This document shows, piece after piece, positions 1 through 5,174 of a stretch of 5,174 bases of DNA. Under the pieces are notes generated by a model. It saw only the letters and a list, made by a program, of their open reading frames with translations. It was not told the origin of the DNA and searched no databases. Numbering within the stretch: the stretch's first letter is position 1; every line of letters begins with the position of its first letter. Source of the DNA: an uncultured Clostridia bacterium (GTDB taxonomy: Bacteria > Bacillota > Clostridia > Christensenellales > Borkfalkiaceae); assembly GCA_946637575.1 (NCBI GenBank), contig CAMPBJ010000079.1, forward strand, positions 1 through 5,174, given 5' to 3'. A program made the translations under genes and the position numbers.

Positions 1-50
1 CGCGGCTGTTAACCGCGGTGTCGTCAGTTCAAGTCTGTCAGGGGCAGCCA
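1..50 (+). tRNA. tRNA-Asn: tRNA-Asn (anticodon GTT), 5' part missing
   Basis: The window opens inside the anticodon arm. The stem CGCGG (1-5) pairs perfectly with CCGCG (13-17) around the loop CTGTTAA (6-12). That loop gives T33, anticodon GTT (8-10) and A37, which decodes asparagine AAC/AAU. A 5-nt variable loop (18-22) is followed by a T-arm with loop TTCAAGT (28-34), and a 5-bp stem (23-27/35-39) with one T-T mismatch. The acceptor 3' strand AGGGGCA (40-46) leads to discriminator G and an encoded CCA (48-50). G73 and the GTGTC-like variable loop resemble bacterial tRNA-Asn. The D-arm and acceptor 5' strand (expected to begin near TGCCCCT) lie outside the window. Confidence 0.93.
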
Positions 51-85
51 AAAAAAACAGAGCACAGATTGTGCTCTGTTTTTTT
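51..85 (+). terminator. Intrinsic terminator of the tRNA-Asn transcript
   Basis: ACAGAGCACA (57-66) and TGTGCTCTGT (70-79) form a perfect 10-bp stem with a 3-nt GAT loop, followed by a run of seven T (79-85). The preceding seven A (51-57) can pair with these T, so the helix could extend to 16 bp. The A-run also makes the element usable as a terminator on the opposite strand. It begins on the base directly after the tRNA CCA, so it insulates the tRNA transcript from the transporter promoter downstream. Confidence 0.93.
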
Positions 86-100
86 GTTTGTTTTTGTGAA

Positions 101-117
101 GTTTCGCGCGGCGAAAC
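101..117. repeat. Perfect 7-bp inverted repeat upstream of the transporter promoter
   Basis: GTTTCGC (101-107) and GCGAAAC (111-117) are perfect inverted arms around GCG. The element ends 4 bp before the -35 hexamer at 122. There is no T-run after it on either strand, so it does not look like a terminator. Its position fits an operator or activator site for the transporter gene, but that role is inferred from position alone. Confidence 0.45.
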
Positions 118-121
118 CGTA

Positions 122-150
122 TTGACAACCGGGATTATAAAGCGTATAAT
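122..150 (+). promoter_or_regulatory. Consensus sigma-A promoter for the MFS transporter
   Basis: TTGACA (122-127) and TATAAT (145-150) are both exact consensus hexamers, separated by exactly 17 bp. The expected transcription start is near 157, which gives a leader of about 53 nt before the ATG at 210. There is no extended -10 TG. A promoter this close to consensus is intrinsically strong, so any control of the gene probably relies on repression or on the leader. Confidence 0.9.
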
Positions 151-167
151 AAAAATAACGTTTTACC

Positions 168-189
168 CGGCGGTGAGACGGCGGAGAGA
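168..189 (+). repeat. 11-bp tandem repeat in the transporter leader
   Basis: CGGCGGTGAGA (168-178) is followed immediately by CGGCGGAGAGA (179-189), differing at one base. It lies in the 5' leader, between the predicted transcription start and the Shine-Dalgarno site. The copies are purine-rich and do not form a strong hairpin with each other. No function can be assigned. Confidence 0.5.
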
Positions 190-194
190 AGTTC

Positions 195-201
195 AAGGGG
201 G
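195..201 (+). promoter_or_regulatory. Ribosome binding site of the MFS transporter
   Basis: AAGGGGG lies 8 nt upstream of the ATG at 210. The same core, AAGGGGGAA, occurs at the same spacing in front of the EF-G-like gene, which supports both starts. Confidence 0.85.
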
Positions 202-209
202 AAAATACT

Positions 210-1631
210 ATGGCAAGTAAAGACGCCGCGAGCGGCGGACTTAAACTAAACTACAAGCGCACGCTGACGATAGGCTTTGCCTTTTTCGGCATTTTACTTT
301 TGTGGCAGGTGTACGACCTTTGGTGTCCGCCGTTTTTGACAGAACTGTTTAAAACCGCGTTCGGTGTAACGGATGAAAAACAGGTGCAGTATCTCGTCGG
401 TATTATGATGGCGATCGACAATTTAGCCGCGCTTATCCTTCTTCCGATATTCGGAAAACTTTCGGACAGGACTCACACCAAGATCGGCAAGCGTATGCCG
501 TTTATTTTAGTCGGCACGTTCGTCTGCGCGGTGGCGTTTCCGTTTATTCCCGTATTTTTCCACTTCCATAACGTCGTCGGCACTATCGCCATGATGATGA
601 TAGTTTTGGTTTTTGCCATGATGTACAGAAACCCGGCCGTCGCGCTTATGCCGGATATGACGCCGAAGCCTTTAAGGAGCAAGGCGAACGGGCTTATCAA
701 CATAATGGGTTACATAGGCGGTGCGTTTGCGACAGTCGTCGGCATGGTGTTCGTTCTCTCGAAGTATTTAGGCACGACAGAGGGCGCGGTAGACTCCTGG
801 GCGTATCAGAATATCTGGGCGGTGGAAGCGCCGTTCTTGATCGCTTCCGTTTTGATGCTTATCTCAGCGCTCGTTCTCTTCTTTAACATAAAGGAAAATA
901 GAATCGCGGAAGAAGTTAAGGACGAAATGGCGCTCGGCGAAGAGTTGAGCGAGGCGGCGGATAAAATAGACGTCGACGACGAACGCCCGATGACCAAAGC
1001 GAACAAAATAATGCTGTTTTTGATACTCGGCGCGGAGTTCTTCTGGTTTATGGCGGACAACGGCGTTTCGACGTTCTTAAATAACTACGTTATCTACGGG
1101 CTTAACGGTTCGTCGGCGTCCACGTCGCTTTTAACGATAGTCGGCGGGGTTGGCTCGGTCGTCGGTTTTATCTTCGGCGGACTTATCGCGGAGAAGATAT
1201 CGAGAAAGTACACGGTCGTTTTAGGACTGTTCCTGACGCTTTTATCCTACGTGCTGTGGACGGTGCTTACCTTTGCGGTGGGGCTTTCCGGCGCAAAGAT
1301 CCCTATGTGGCTGATCGTTCTTTGGCTCGTCAAGGGGTTCGGTATGTCTTTGGTCCACGTCAATTCCTATCCTATGGTCGTGGAACTTTGCTCCGGCAAG
1401 AAGATAGGCGCGTTCACGGGGTACTACTACGCGTCTTCCATGGCGGCGCAGACCATAACCCCCGTCCTTCTCGGCGCGCTCCTTTTAGTCCCCGAATTCG
1501 ACTGGTTCTTGCTCCCGATCTACGCAGGCGTTTGCATAGTTATTTCGATAACGGTGTTTATGTTCATTAAAAACGTCAAAACGAAGAAGACCTCTTTTAA
1601 GAAAGGCTTGGAGGCCTTGGATAACGATTAA
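210..1631 (+). CDS. MFS sugar transporter, GPH/SLC45-like cation symporter family
   Basis: This is a 473-aa polytopic inner-membrane protein, the usual length for a 12-TM MFS permease. Hydrophobic segments lie at about residues 18-37, 60-82, 97-115, 122-138, 161-184, 202-226, 266-290, 303-327, 334-357, 364-385, 397-427 and 430-453. An acidic, charged loop (about 227-265) separates the two six-helix halves. The TM2-TM3 loop carries the MFS motif-A variant GKLSDRTHTKIGKR (82-95), typical of GPH and SLC45 sugar transporters. The motifs YRNPAVALMPDMTP (139-152), SKANGLINIMGYIGG (157-171) and TGYYYASSMAAQ (403-414) also fit that group. Family members import glycosides or sugars with H+ or Na+; the substrate cannot be read from the sequence. 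The start is supported by AAGGGGG 8 nt upstream and an exact-consensus promoter. The gene appears to be a single-cistron unit, ending at TAA 90 bp before the next start. Confidence 0.88.
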   Translation: MASKDAASGGLKLNYKRTLTIGFAFFGILLLWQVYDLWCPPFLTELFKTAFGVTDEKQVQYLVGIMMAIDNLAALILLPIFGKLSDRTHTKIGKRMPFILVGTFVCAVAFPFIPVFFHFHNVVGTIAMMMIVLVFAMMYRNPAVALMPDMTPKPLRSKANGLINIMGYIGGAFATVVGMVFVLSKYLGTTEGAVDSWAYQNIWAVEAPFLIASVLMLISALVLFFNIKENRIAEEVKDEMALGEELSEAADKIDVDDERPMTKANKIMLFLILGAEFFWFMADNGVSTFLNNYVIYGLNGSSASTSLLTIVGGVGSVVGFIFGGLIAEKISRKYTVVLGLFLTLLSYVLWTVLTFAVGLSGAKIPMWLIVLWLVKGFGMSLVHVNSYPMVVELCSGKKIGAFTGYYYASSMAAQTITPVLLGALLLVPEFDWFLLPIYAGVCIVISITVFMFIKNVKTKKTSFKKGLEALDND

Positions 1632-1644
1632 TAGCATCAGTAAA

Positions 1645-1704
1645 CCTTAAAAAGCATGAAATTCGGGCAAGTGCATGATAAGTGTTTCATATTTCCTTAA
1701 AAAG
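1645..1704 (+). repeat. CCTTAAAAAG direct repeat in the gap after the transporter
   Basis: CCTTAAAAAG occurs at 1645-1654 and again at 1695-1704, exactly 50 bp apart. The second copy leads into the left arm of the 1701-1731 hairpin. Between them, ATGAAA (1656-1661) and TTTCAT (1685-1690) form weak inverted arms. I see no convincing sigma-A promoter in this gap, although the downstream gene probably needs one. The role is unknown. Confidence 0.4.
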
Positions 1705-1731
1705 TTCCATACGATATAAGTATGGAACTTT
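1701..1731 (+). terminator. 12-bp hairpin with pyrimidine tract, overlapping the next start codon
   Basis: AAAGTTCCATAC (1701-1712) and GTATGGAACTTT (1720-1731) are perfect complements around a 7-nt GATATAA loop. They are followed by CTTTT (1732-1736). Position and shape fit an intrinsic terminator for the transporter mRNA, 70 nt after its stop, although the stem is AT-rich and the T-run is broken by a C. Unusually, the ATG of the following gene (1722-1724) lies inside the right arm. In any RNA starting upstream, the hairpin would both tend to terminate transcription and bury the start codon. It could therefore also be a regulatory leader element. Confidence 0.6.
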
Positions 1732-2102
1732 CTTTTAAAGAACTAACTAAGCGGGACGTTATTAACGTTTCCGACGGGAGATGTCTCGGGCGCATGACGG
1801 ATTTAAAACTCGAATTCCCGAAGGGGGTTCTCTCGGGCATCGTCGTGCCGGGGAGAAAAATGAACTTTATCTTCAGGTTTTTCGACAAGTCCGAACTTTT
1901 TATCCCCGTATCAAAAATCTTAAAGATCGGCGGCGACGCGATACTCGTCGATTTAGACGGAAAAGAGCGGCGAGAACCGAAACCGCACGGGGGAAAACCG
2001 CCCGTCCCGCCTTGTCCGCCCGTTCCGCCGTGTCCGCCGAGTACGTGCCCGCCCGATCCGTGCGAAGCCCCTTTTTTGTCGGGGGACGACGACGATATTT
2101 AG
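1722..2102 (+). CDS. YlmC/YmxH-family PRC-barrel protein with Pro/Cys-rich C-terminal tail
   Basis: The 126-aa protein begins MELSFKELTKRDVINVSDG and continues with LGRMTDLKL, VVPGRK (41-46), ELFIPVSKILKIGGDAILVDL (58-78). This order (LS..L..K.VIN...G..LG, then PGR, then IP...I.KIG.D.ILV) is characteristic of the YlmC/YmxH PRC-barrel family of spore-forming Firmicutes. Those proteins are usually about 80-100 aa; their biochemical role is unclear and they are presumed cytosolic. Residues 80-126 are an extra tail: a basic linker, then a Pro/Cys segment (93-114) with Cys at 98, 104, 109 and 114, and an acidic end GDDDDI. There is no signal peptide or membrane helix. The start fits family alignments, yet no Shine-Dalgarno site precedes it and the ATG sits inside a hairpin. 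Neither ylmC nor ymxH orthology can be decided. A T-run at 2113-2119 has no hairpin, so no clear terminator follows. Confidence 0.8.
   Translation: MELSFKELTKRDVINVSDGRCLGRMTDLKLEFPKGVLSGIVVPGRKMNFIFRFFDKSELFIPVSKILKIGGDAILVDLDGKERREPKPHGGKPPVPPCPPVPPCPPSTCPPDPCEAPFLSGDDDDI
1998..2039 (+). repeat. 18-bp tandem repeat encoding the PPVPPC tail units
   Basis: Two 18-bp copies (1998-2015 and 2016-2033) match at 16 of 18 positions, and a partial third copy follows (2034-2039). Each full copy encodes Pro-Pro-Val-Pro-Pro-Cys, in frame with the PRC-barrel gene. The tail therefore probably grew by tandem duplication, and its copy number may vary among relatives. Confidence 0.75.
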
Positions 2103-2142
2103 CGCGGCAAGGTTTTTTTGGAGATAAAATAAAAATACCCCC

Positions 2143-2171
2143 TTGAAAAGACGGGAAATATATTATATAAT
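2143..2171 (+). promoter_or_regulatory. Sigma-A promoter of the EF-G-like/kinase operon
   Basis: TTGAAA (2143-2148) and TATAAT (2166-2171) are separated by exactly 17 bp; only one base departs from consensus. Transcription should begin near 2177, leaving a leader of about 50 nt. The surrounding DNA (2103-2226) is AT-rich and holds no other gene. Confidence 0.87.
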
Positions 2172-2178
2172 TAAAAAC

Positions 2179-2203
2179 GTGAATATTTTCACTCAAACGT
2201 TTG
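2179..2203. promoter_or_regulatory. Candidate operator: palindrome CAAACGTTTG with adjacent inverted repeat
   Basis: CAAACGTTTG (2194-2203) is a perfect 10-bp palindrome located about 17-26 bp downstream of the predicted transcription start. Next to it, GTGAA (2179-2183) and TTCAC (2188-2192) are perfect 5-bp inverted arms. The AAACGTTT core with its central CG is the kind of site bound by LacI/GalR-family repressors (PurR, Cra and CcpA sites share it). The position suits repression by roadblock. No regulator gene lies in the window, so which protein binds here, if any, is unknown. Confidence 0.45.
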
Positions 2204-2211
2204 CATAAAGT

Positions 2212-2218
2212 AAGGGGG
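2212..2218 (+). promoter_or_regulatory. Ribosome binding site of the EF-G-like gene
   Basis: AAGGGGG lies 8 nt before the ATG at 2227, the same core and spacing as at the transporter gene. Its exact complement CCCCCTT occurs at 2138-2144, across the -35 box. It would therefore be present only in transcripts reading in from upstream, not in RNA made from the local promoter. Confidence 0.85.
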
Positions 2219-2226
2219 AAGATAAT

Positions 2227-4287
2227 ATGGCAAACTTTAAGGCTGAAAAAATCAGGAATATCGCTTTGATAGGACACGGCGGCGAGGGTAAGACTTCGCT
2301 TGCCGAGGCGCTTTTGTTCAACGGCAAGACGATAGACAGGCTCGGCAAAGTAACGGACAAAAACACCGTTATGGACTACGATCCGGAAGAGACCGCAAGG
2401 GGCATTTCGATTTCCCTTTCGGGTGCGTACACCGTCTGGCAGGACGTCAAGATAAACGTTTTGGACGTTCCGGGGTTTTACGACTTCGAGGGCGAATTCG
2501 AAGAGGCGATGAGAGCGGTCGCGTCCGCGATCCTCGTAGCCGGCGCAAGCGGCGACGTTTCTGTCGGCGCGGAGAAAGGCGTTTCTTACTGCTTAAAGCA
2601 CCGCGTTCCGCTTATCGTCTTTGTTAACGGCATCGACAAGGAAAACGCGGATTTCATCGCGACGGTGGACGCGTTCCGCGCAAAATACGGCAAGAAGATA
2701 GCGACTCTTCACAGTCCCATTATCGTCGGCGGAAAGATGAAAGGCTACGTTTCGGTCATCTCCGGCAAGGCGTTCGAGTTTACGGCGGGCGGCAGAAACG
2801 AGATACCCGTTCCCGAAGATATGAAAGAGACGGTCGCGTCCTTAAAGGAAAAACTTATCGAATCCGCGGCGGAGTCGGACGAAGACCTTTTAAACAAGTT
2901 CTTCGACGAAGGCACGCTGACTAACGACGAAGTGCTTATCGGCGTTAAAAAAGGTCTTGCGAGCGGCGATCTTATTCCCGTCATGGGCGGATCGGCGACG
3001 CAGAACATGGGCGTTATAAACCTTTTAAACGAGATCGTAGCGCTTCTTCCGTCGCCTTTGGAGAGAAGACCTCTCCACGCGACGATAGACGGAAAAGACG
3101 CGGAGATCTCCTGCGACGAAAGTAAACCTTTCTCCGCGCAGGTCTTTAAGACCGTCGCCGACCCGTTCGTCGGAAAACTCAACATGGTAAGGGTGTTTAC
3201 CGGCGTATTAAAGAGCGGCATGACGGTTATAAACCGCACCACGGGTGAAAGGGAGAGAATAAACTCTCTGTACCTATTAAAAGGCAAAAAACAAGAACCC
3301 GTTACCGAACTTTACGCGGGCGACATAGGCGCCGTAAACAAACTTACCGCGACGAACACGGGCGACACGCTGTCCGCGGAAGAGTTCGATATTAAGTTCG
3401 ACGACATACCTTTCCCGAAACCCGTTTTAACGATGGCGATCTCCGCGGCGAAGTCGGGCGACGAAGACAAGGTGTTCCAGGGATTAAACAGACTCGCGGA
3501 AGAAGACCTTACATTTAAGGTCGAAAAAGACAAGGAGACGGGCGAAACGGTAATTCGCGGTCAGGGTGAAACGCAACTCGACGTGCTTTGCAAGAAGTTA
3601 AAGGCAAAGTTCGGGTGCGAGGCGGTCCTGTCCGATCCCAAAGTCGCGTTCAGGGAGACCATAACCGCGAAAGCGGAGGCGGAAGGCAAACACAAAAAGC
3701 AGACGGGCGGCGCGGGGCAGTACGGCGTCGTTAACATAAGGTTCGAGCCGGGTGCAAGCGACGGCGTGTTCGAGTTCTGCGACGAAGTCGTCGGCGGAGC
3801 GGTGCCCAAGCAGTTTATACCCGCGGTCGAAAAGGGACTTCGTGAGGCGATCCAAAAAGGCGTGCTTGCGGGCTATCCCATGGTGAACTTAAAAGCGACT
3901 CTGTTCGACGGAAAATATCACCCCGTCGACAGTAAGGAAGTCGCGTTCGTGTCCGCGGCAAAACTTGCGTACGAAGAGGCGATAAAGAACGCGAAACCTG
4001 TGATTTTAGAACCGGTGTATTCGTTTACGATCTTAGTTCCGGATAACTACACGGGCGATATTTTAGGCGATATGAATAAGCGCAGGGGCAGGATACTCGG
4101 CATGGAGTCGGTAGAGGGCTTAAACAAGATATCCGCCGAAGCGCCGCTTATCGAGATGTTAAAGTACGCGACCGACCTTCGCAGCATGACGCAGGGCAGG
4201 GGCAAGTACGAAGCGGAGTTTTTAAGATACGAAGAAGTTCCGTTCTCCGCGCAGGAAAAGATAATAGCGGACGCAAAGAAAGATTGA
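2227..4287 (+). CDS. fusA2: Elongation factor G-like paralogue (EF-G2 type) with altered GTPase motifs
   Basis: This 686-aa protein has full EF-G length and domain order: G domain about 8-275, domain II about 295-385, III about 396-470, IV about 473-590 and V about 592-680. The G domain is divergent. G1 is GHGGEGKT (16-23). G2 is RGISI (58-62), with Ser replacing the usual Mg-binding Thr. G3 is DVPGFYDF (80-87), with Phe84 where EF-G has the catalytic His. G4 is NGID (134-137) in place of NKMD. G5 is GGSA (254-257). Domain IV keeps HKKQTGGAGQYG (489-500), LAGYPMVNLKATLFDG (547-562) and the HPVDS segment, so ribosomal translocase-type binding is likely retained. Domain V has the ILGDMNKRRGRILGME core (612-627). 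The absence of rpsL, rpsG or tuf nearby argues that it is a paralogue, not the housekeeping fusA. EF-G2 proteins with weak or absent GTPase activity are known in other bacteria; that activity here is inferred. A kinase gene follows after 26 bp, so the two are probably co-transcribed. Confidence 0.9.
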   Translation: MANFKAEKIRNIALIGHGGEGKTSLAEALLFNGKTIDRLGKVTDKNTVMDYDPEETARGISISLSGAYTVWQDVKINVLDVPGFYDFEGEFEEAMRAVASAILVAGASGDVSVGAEKGVSYCLKHRVPLIVFVNGIDKENADFIATVDAFRAKYGKKIATLHSPIIVGGKMKGYVSVISGKAFEFTAGGRNEIPVPEDMKETVASLKEKLIESAAESDEDLLNKFFDEGTLTNDEVLIGVKKGLASGDLIPVMGGSATQNMGVINLLNEIVALLPSPLERRPLHATIDGKDAEISCDESKPFSAQVFKTVADPFVGKLNMVRVFTGVLKSGMTVINRTTGERERINSLYLLKGKKQEPVTELYAGDIGAVNKLTATNTGDTLSAEEFDIKFDDIPFPKPVLTMAISAAKSGDEDKVFQGLNRLAEEDLTFKVEKDKETGETVIRGQGETQLDVLCKKLKAKFGCEAVLSDPKVAFRETITAKAEAEGKHKKQTGGAGQYGVVNIRFEPGASDGVFEFCDEVVGGAVPKQFIPAVEKGLREAIQKGVLAGYPMVNLKATLFDGKYHPVDSKEVAFVSAAKLAYEEAIKNAKPVILEPVYSFTILVPDNYTGDILGDMNKRRGRILGMESVEGLNKISAEAPLIEMLKYATDLRSMTQGRGKYEAEFLRYEEVPFSAQEKIIADAKKD

Positions 4288-4302
4288 TAGGAAAAAGAAT
4301 AT

Positions 4303-4309
4303 AGGAAAG
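4303..4309 (+). promoter_or_regulatory. Ribosome binding site of the kinase gene
   Basis: AGGAAAG lies 4 nt before the ATG at 4314. A second TAGGAAA copy occurs at 4288-4294, directly after the upstream stop codon, but it is too far from the ATG to serve it. The whole gap is 26 bp, with no promoter or terminator, which supports an operon. Confidence 0.7.
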
Positions 4310-4313
4310 ATTT

Positions 4314-5174
4314 ATGATACTTACGATTTGCCCGAACCCGAGTATCGATTGTACGATCGAAGTCGGAACCCTAAACGTGGGCAAACTTAACCGCATAGAC
4401 AACAAGGTAGAGACGTATTCGGGGAAAGCCTTAAACGTCGCGATAGGCGTTGCGCGACTCGGTGAAAAGTGTGTGGCAACGGGCTTTATGTTTGAAGAAC
4501 ACGGCAGACTTTTCGAGCACAATTTAGAAAAGAACGGCGTGGAGTACGACTTTACGTACAACAAAGGGAGCGCGCGCGTAAACTACAAGATCATCGACAA
4601 AAAGTCGATGCTTACCGAGATAAACGACAGGGGCGGAGAAGTTTCGAAGGAAAAGCAGAGAGAACTTATCGAAAAGATAAGAAAGCACTCCGAAAACGCG
4701 GACGTTTTGGTAATGAGCGGATCGCTCCCGAAGGGCGTTGCGCCGGAGTTTTACGGCGAAGCGTTGTCCGTCGTTCCTGAAAGGGTAAAAGTCATCGTCG
4801 ACGCGGAAAAAGAAAACGTTCTTTGCGCGTTGAAGAGCCGAAAGGTGTTTATGGTAAAGCCTAACCTTAGCGAACTCGAAAGTTTCTCGGGCGAAAAGGC
4901 GGAAAGTCTTGCGGACATGGTGCGAGCGTCGAAAAAGTACATCGAATCAGGCGCGGAGAACGTGCTTATTTCGATGGGGGCGGACGGCGCGGTCTATACG
5001 GACGGGGAGACGAGTTTTTACTGTAAGTCCGCGTCCGTCGCGGTAAACTCCACGGTCGGCGCGGGGGACTCGATGATAGCGGCGGCGTGCGTCGCGCTTA
5101 AAAACGGCGCGGGCAAGTCTGAACTTTTAAAAATGGCGGTCGCCGCGGGAACGGCGGCGGTTACGACGAGCGGA
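4314..5174 (+). CDS. fruK: 1-phosphofructokinase-like PfkB-family hexose kinase, 3' end beyond window
   Basis: The frame is open from ATG 4314 to the last base, giving 287 residues of a protein that usually has about 300-315. It begins MILTICPNPSIDCTIEV, the 1-phosphofructokinase/LacC-type start. It carries GKALNVAIGVARLG (37-50), TEIN (101-104), MSGSLPKG (134-141), KPNLSEL (182-188) and the PfkB signature 2 TVGAGDSM (247-254), with catalytic-base Asp252 and an anion-hole GAG. These residues predict ATP-dependent phosphorylation of a sugar phosphate, most likely fructose-1-phosphate to fructose-1,6-bisphosphate in the cytosol. Tagatose-6-phosphate kinase (LacC) is a close alternative. The sugar-binding AGGKG segment of typical members reads YSGKA (35-39) here, which may shift specificity. 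The start is set by family alignment and AGGAAAG upstream. It lies 26 bp after the EF-G-like gene and probably shares its promoter. No PTS gene is visible. Confidence 0.87.
   Translation, partial: MILTICPNPSIDCTIEVGTLNVGKLNRIDNKVETYSGKALNVAIGVARLGEKCVATGFMFEEHGRLFEHNLEKNGVEYDFTYNKGSARVNYKIIDKKSMLTEINDRGGEVSKEKQRELIEKIRKHSENADVLVMSGSLPKGVAPEFYGEALSVVPERVKVIVDAEKENVLCALKSRKVFMVKPNLSELESFSGEKAESLADMVRASKKYIESGAENVLISMGADGAVYTDGETSFYCKSASVAVNSTVGAGDSMIAAACVALKNGAGKSELLKMAVAAGTAAVTTSG

Noticed and set aside
157..165. AACGTT near the transporter transcription start as a shared operator with the EF-G-like operon
   Set aside because: Only a 6-bp core is shared with CAAACGTTTG, and AACGTTT also occurs inside the PRC-barrel coding region, so the match is not specific.
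1256..1570. 104-codon + strand frame inside the transporter
   Set aside because: It is out of frame with the strongly supported MFS permease and its composition is Arg-rich with no family features.
1654..1690. Sporulation sigma-factor promoter before the PRC-barrel gene (GCATGA / CATGATA / CATATT elements)
   Set aside because: The hexamer-like matches do not fall at the correct spacing for SigE, SigF or SigG consensus pairs.
2103..2125. T-run (2113-2119) as a terminator for the PRC-barrel gene
   Set aside because: No stable hairpin precedes the T-run; only short, non-adjacent complementarity is found inside the coding end.
1781..2146. 121-codon + strand frame overlapping the PRC-barrel gene
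   Set aside because: It is Arg-rich and resembles no family, has no ribosome site, and lies in a shifted frame over a gene with clear family motifs. It is a shadow frame.
1900..2277. 125-codon minus-strand frame across the intergenic promoter region
   Set aside because: It crosses a near-consensus + strand promoter and the antisense of a Pro-rich repeat, giving low-complexity Arg/Ala sequence. There is no supporting signal.
2745..3287. 180-codon minus-strand frame inside the EF-G-like gene
   Set aside because: It is wholly antisense to conserved EF-G sequence, has no recognisable domain and no ribosome site. Long antisense frames are expected from this codon usage.

Overview
The window reads as chromosomal core sequence from an uncultured anaerobic Firmicute, probably class Clostridia. 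The reasons are a YlmC/YmxH-type PRC-barrel protein (a family tied to spore-forming Firmicutes), a clostridial-type EF-G paralogue, strong AAGGGGG-type Shine-Dalgarno sites, textbook sigma-A promoters in AT-rich intergenic DNA, and genes of moderate GC content. The lineage is an inference; no rRNA or other phylogenetic marker beyond a partial tRNA is present.

Layout, all on the + strand. (1) Positions 1-50 are the 3' part of a tRNA-Asn(GTT), followed directly by a perfect intrinsic terminator at 51-85. (2) A consensus promoter (TTGACA-17-TATAAT, 122-150), with a small inverted repeat just upstream, drives a 12-TM major facilitator transporter of the GPH/SLC45-like sugar-symporter type (210-1631). 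(3) A 90-bp gap ends in a perfect 12-bp hairpin (1701-1731) followed by a pyrimidine-rich tract. This hairpin contains the start codon of the next gene, a short PRC-barrel protein with an unusual Pro/Cys-rich tail (1722-2102). (4) A second strong promoter (TTGAAA-17-TATAAT, 2143-2171), with a perfect palindrome CAAACGTTTG in its leader, drives an apparent two-gene operon. The first gene is an EF-G paralogue with altered G-motifs (2227-4287). After 26 bp comes a PfkB-family 1-phosphofructokinase-like kinase (4314 to the window end, 3' truncated).

How the genes may work together: the transporter probably imports a sugar, and the terminal kinase acts on a phosphorylated hexose. They have separate promoters, so a shared pathway is only a suggestion. 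The EF-G-like/kinase pairing would co-regulate a translation factor with a sugar-phosphate kinase, possibly through a LacI-family-like operator. No mobile element, CRISPR array or clear defence system is visible. The points most worth a second look are the hairpin-buried start codon, the Cys/Pro tail on the PRC-barrel protein, and the degenerate GTPase motifs of the EF-G paralogue.
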